Assembly (NCBI RefSeq): GCF_014042355.1
Contig: NZ_JACEZU010000002.1
Location: 310,001-374,000, forward strand
Length of the DNA stretch: 64,000 bases
DNA from: Rugamonas apoptosis
GTDB taxonomy: Bacteria; Pseudomonadota; Gammaproteobacteria; Burkholderiales; Burkholderiaceae_D
Reading direction: 5' to 3'
Below are positions 63,356 to 64,000 of this stretch, in pieces. The position numbers and the translations under genes are program-made. The notes under the pieces were generated by a model. It was not told the DNA's origin. It did no database searches and saw only the letters and a program-made list of their open reading frames with translations. Position 1 is the first letter of the stretch, and the number at the start of each line of letters is the position of its first letter.

Positions 63356-64000
63356 ATGTCCGATAACAAACCAGCCAATCCGAAACAAGACAAGCAAGGC
63401 AAGAAGCCCGAGAGCAAATACCCCGTCAACATGACGGAAACCCCCTTCCCCATGCGCGGCGACATGGCCAAGCGCGAGCCGCAATGGGTCAAGGAATGGC
63501 AGGACAAGAAGATTTACCAGCGCATCCGCAAGGCGGCCGCCGGCCGGCCGAAATTCGTGCTGCACGACGGCCCACCGTACGCCAACGGCGACATCCACAT
63601 CGGCCACGCCGTCAACAAGATCCTCAAGGACATGGTGGTCAAGTCGCGCACCCTGGCCGGCTTCGACGCGCCCTACGTGCCGGGCTGGGATTGCCACGGC
63701 ATGCCGATCGAGATCCAGATCGAAAAACTGTACGGTAAAAACCTGCCCACGGCCGACGTGCTGACCAAGGCCCGTGCCTACGCCCACGAACAGGTGGAGC
63801 GCCAGCGCAAGGACTTCATCCGCCTGGGCGTATTGGGCGAGTGGGAAAACCCTTACCTGACCATGAACTACTCGAACGAGGCCGACGAGCTGCGCGCCCT
63901 GGGCCAGCTGCTGGAGAAGGGCTTCGTGTATCGCGGCCTGAAGCCCGTCAACTGGTGCTTCGATTGCGGCTCGGCCCTGGCCGAAGCGGAAGTGGAATAC
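63356..64000 (+). CDS. ileS: Isoleucine-tRNA ligase IleS (3' end outside window)
   Basis: IleS charges tRNA-Ile. The 215 visible residues start with ATG at 63356 and include a Lys-rich N-terminal extension (about 1-22), the [17 protein letters not shown] region, the class I HIGH signature ([16 protein letters not shown], residues ~74-89), [10 protein letters not shown] and a Zn-type [15 protein letters not shown] at the edge of the window. The frame is open to the last base. It lies 70 bases downstream of ribF. Confidence 0.97.
   Translation, partial: MSDNKPANPKQDKQGKKPESKYPVNMTETPFPMRGDMAKREPQWVKEWQDKKIYQRIRKAAAGRPKFVLHDGPPYANGDIHIGHAVNKILKDMVVKSRTLAGFDAPYVPGWDCHGMPIEIQIEKLYGKNLPTADVLTKARAYAHEQVERQRKDFIRLGVLGEWENPYLTMNYSNEADELRALGQLLEKGFVYRGLKPVNWCFDCGSALAEAEVEY

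Overview
This window is about 64 kb of GC-rich bacterial chromosome. It reads as a member of the Oxalobacteraceae (Betaproteobacteria) close to Janthinobacterium, Duganella or Massilia. The grounds are the gene content and order, the RNase E architecture, and above all a complete JQS-type alpha-hydroxyketone quorum-sensing locus, a system described in Janthinobacterium. Species assignment is inference.

Bases 1-26,850 are a flagellar super-cluster in three blocks. The fliK(partial)-fliLMNOPQR block runs on the plus strand (motor switch and export gate). The flgBCDEFGHIJKL operon runs on the minus strand (rod, hook, rings, junction proteins), with flgA-flgM-flgN divergent from it. The flhB-flhA-flhF-flhG-fliA-motC-motD block runs on the minus strand (export gate, placement and number control, sigma-28, second stator). 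Good sigma-28 promoters precede flgM and flgK. FlhG keeps its FlhF-activating N-terminal motif but has lost its P-loop.

Bases 26,900-36,410 hold housekeeping genes: a fumarylacetoacetase-family hydrolase, rsuA, a small hypothetical gene behind an FNR-type promoter, a probable small RNA or short message, sppA, a Rieske protein, a HAD phosphatase, rluC and divergent rne with a long structured leader. Bases 36,500-44,850 carry a chromate transporter, moaA followed by an in-frame mobA-moeA fusion, a CoA-transferase with an extra C-terminal region, rmuC and a truncated haemoglobin.

Bases 45,000-48,700 are the JQS locus: an autoinducer synthase diverging from a histidine kinase and an unusual receiver-only regulator. 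Two perfect TTGAT-N4-ATCAA boxes lie in the shared promoter region, which suggests that oxygen status feeds into quorum sensing.

Bases 48,700-64,000 contain an orphan YbbP-like permease, an adenine deaminase, the prkA-yeaH-spoVR stress trio, a tonB-exbB-exbD-exbD-TPR energy-transduction operon, ribF and the start of ileS. Two copies of a snap-back intergenic repeat (flgE-flgD and exbD2-TPR) and several terminators or palindromes are also annotated. No tRNA, rRNA, IS element, prophage or CRISPR array was seen.
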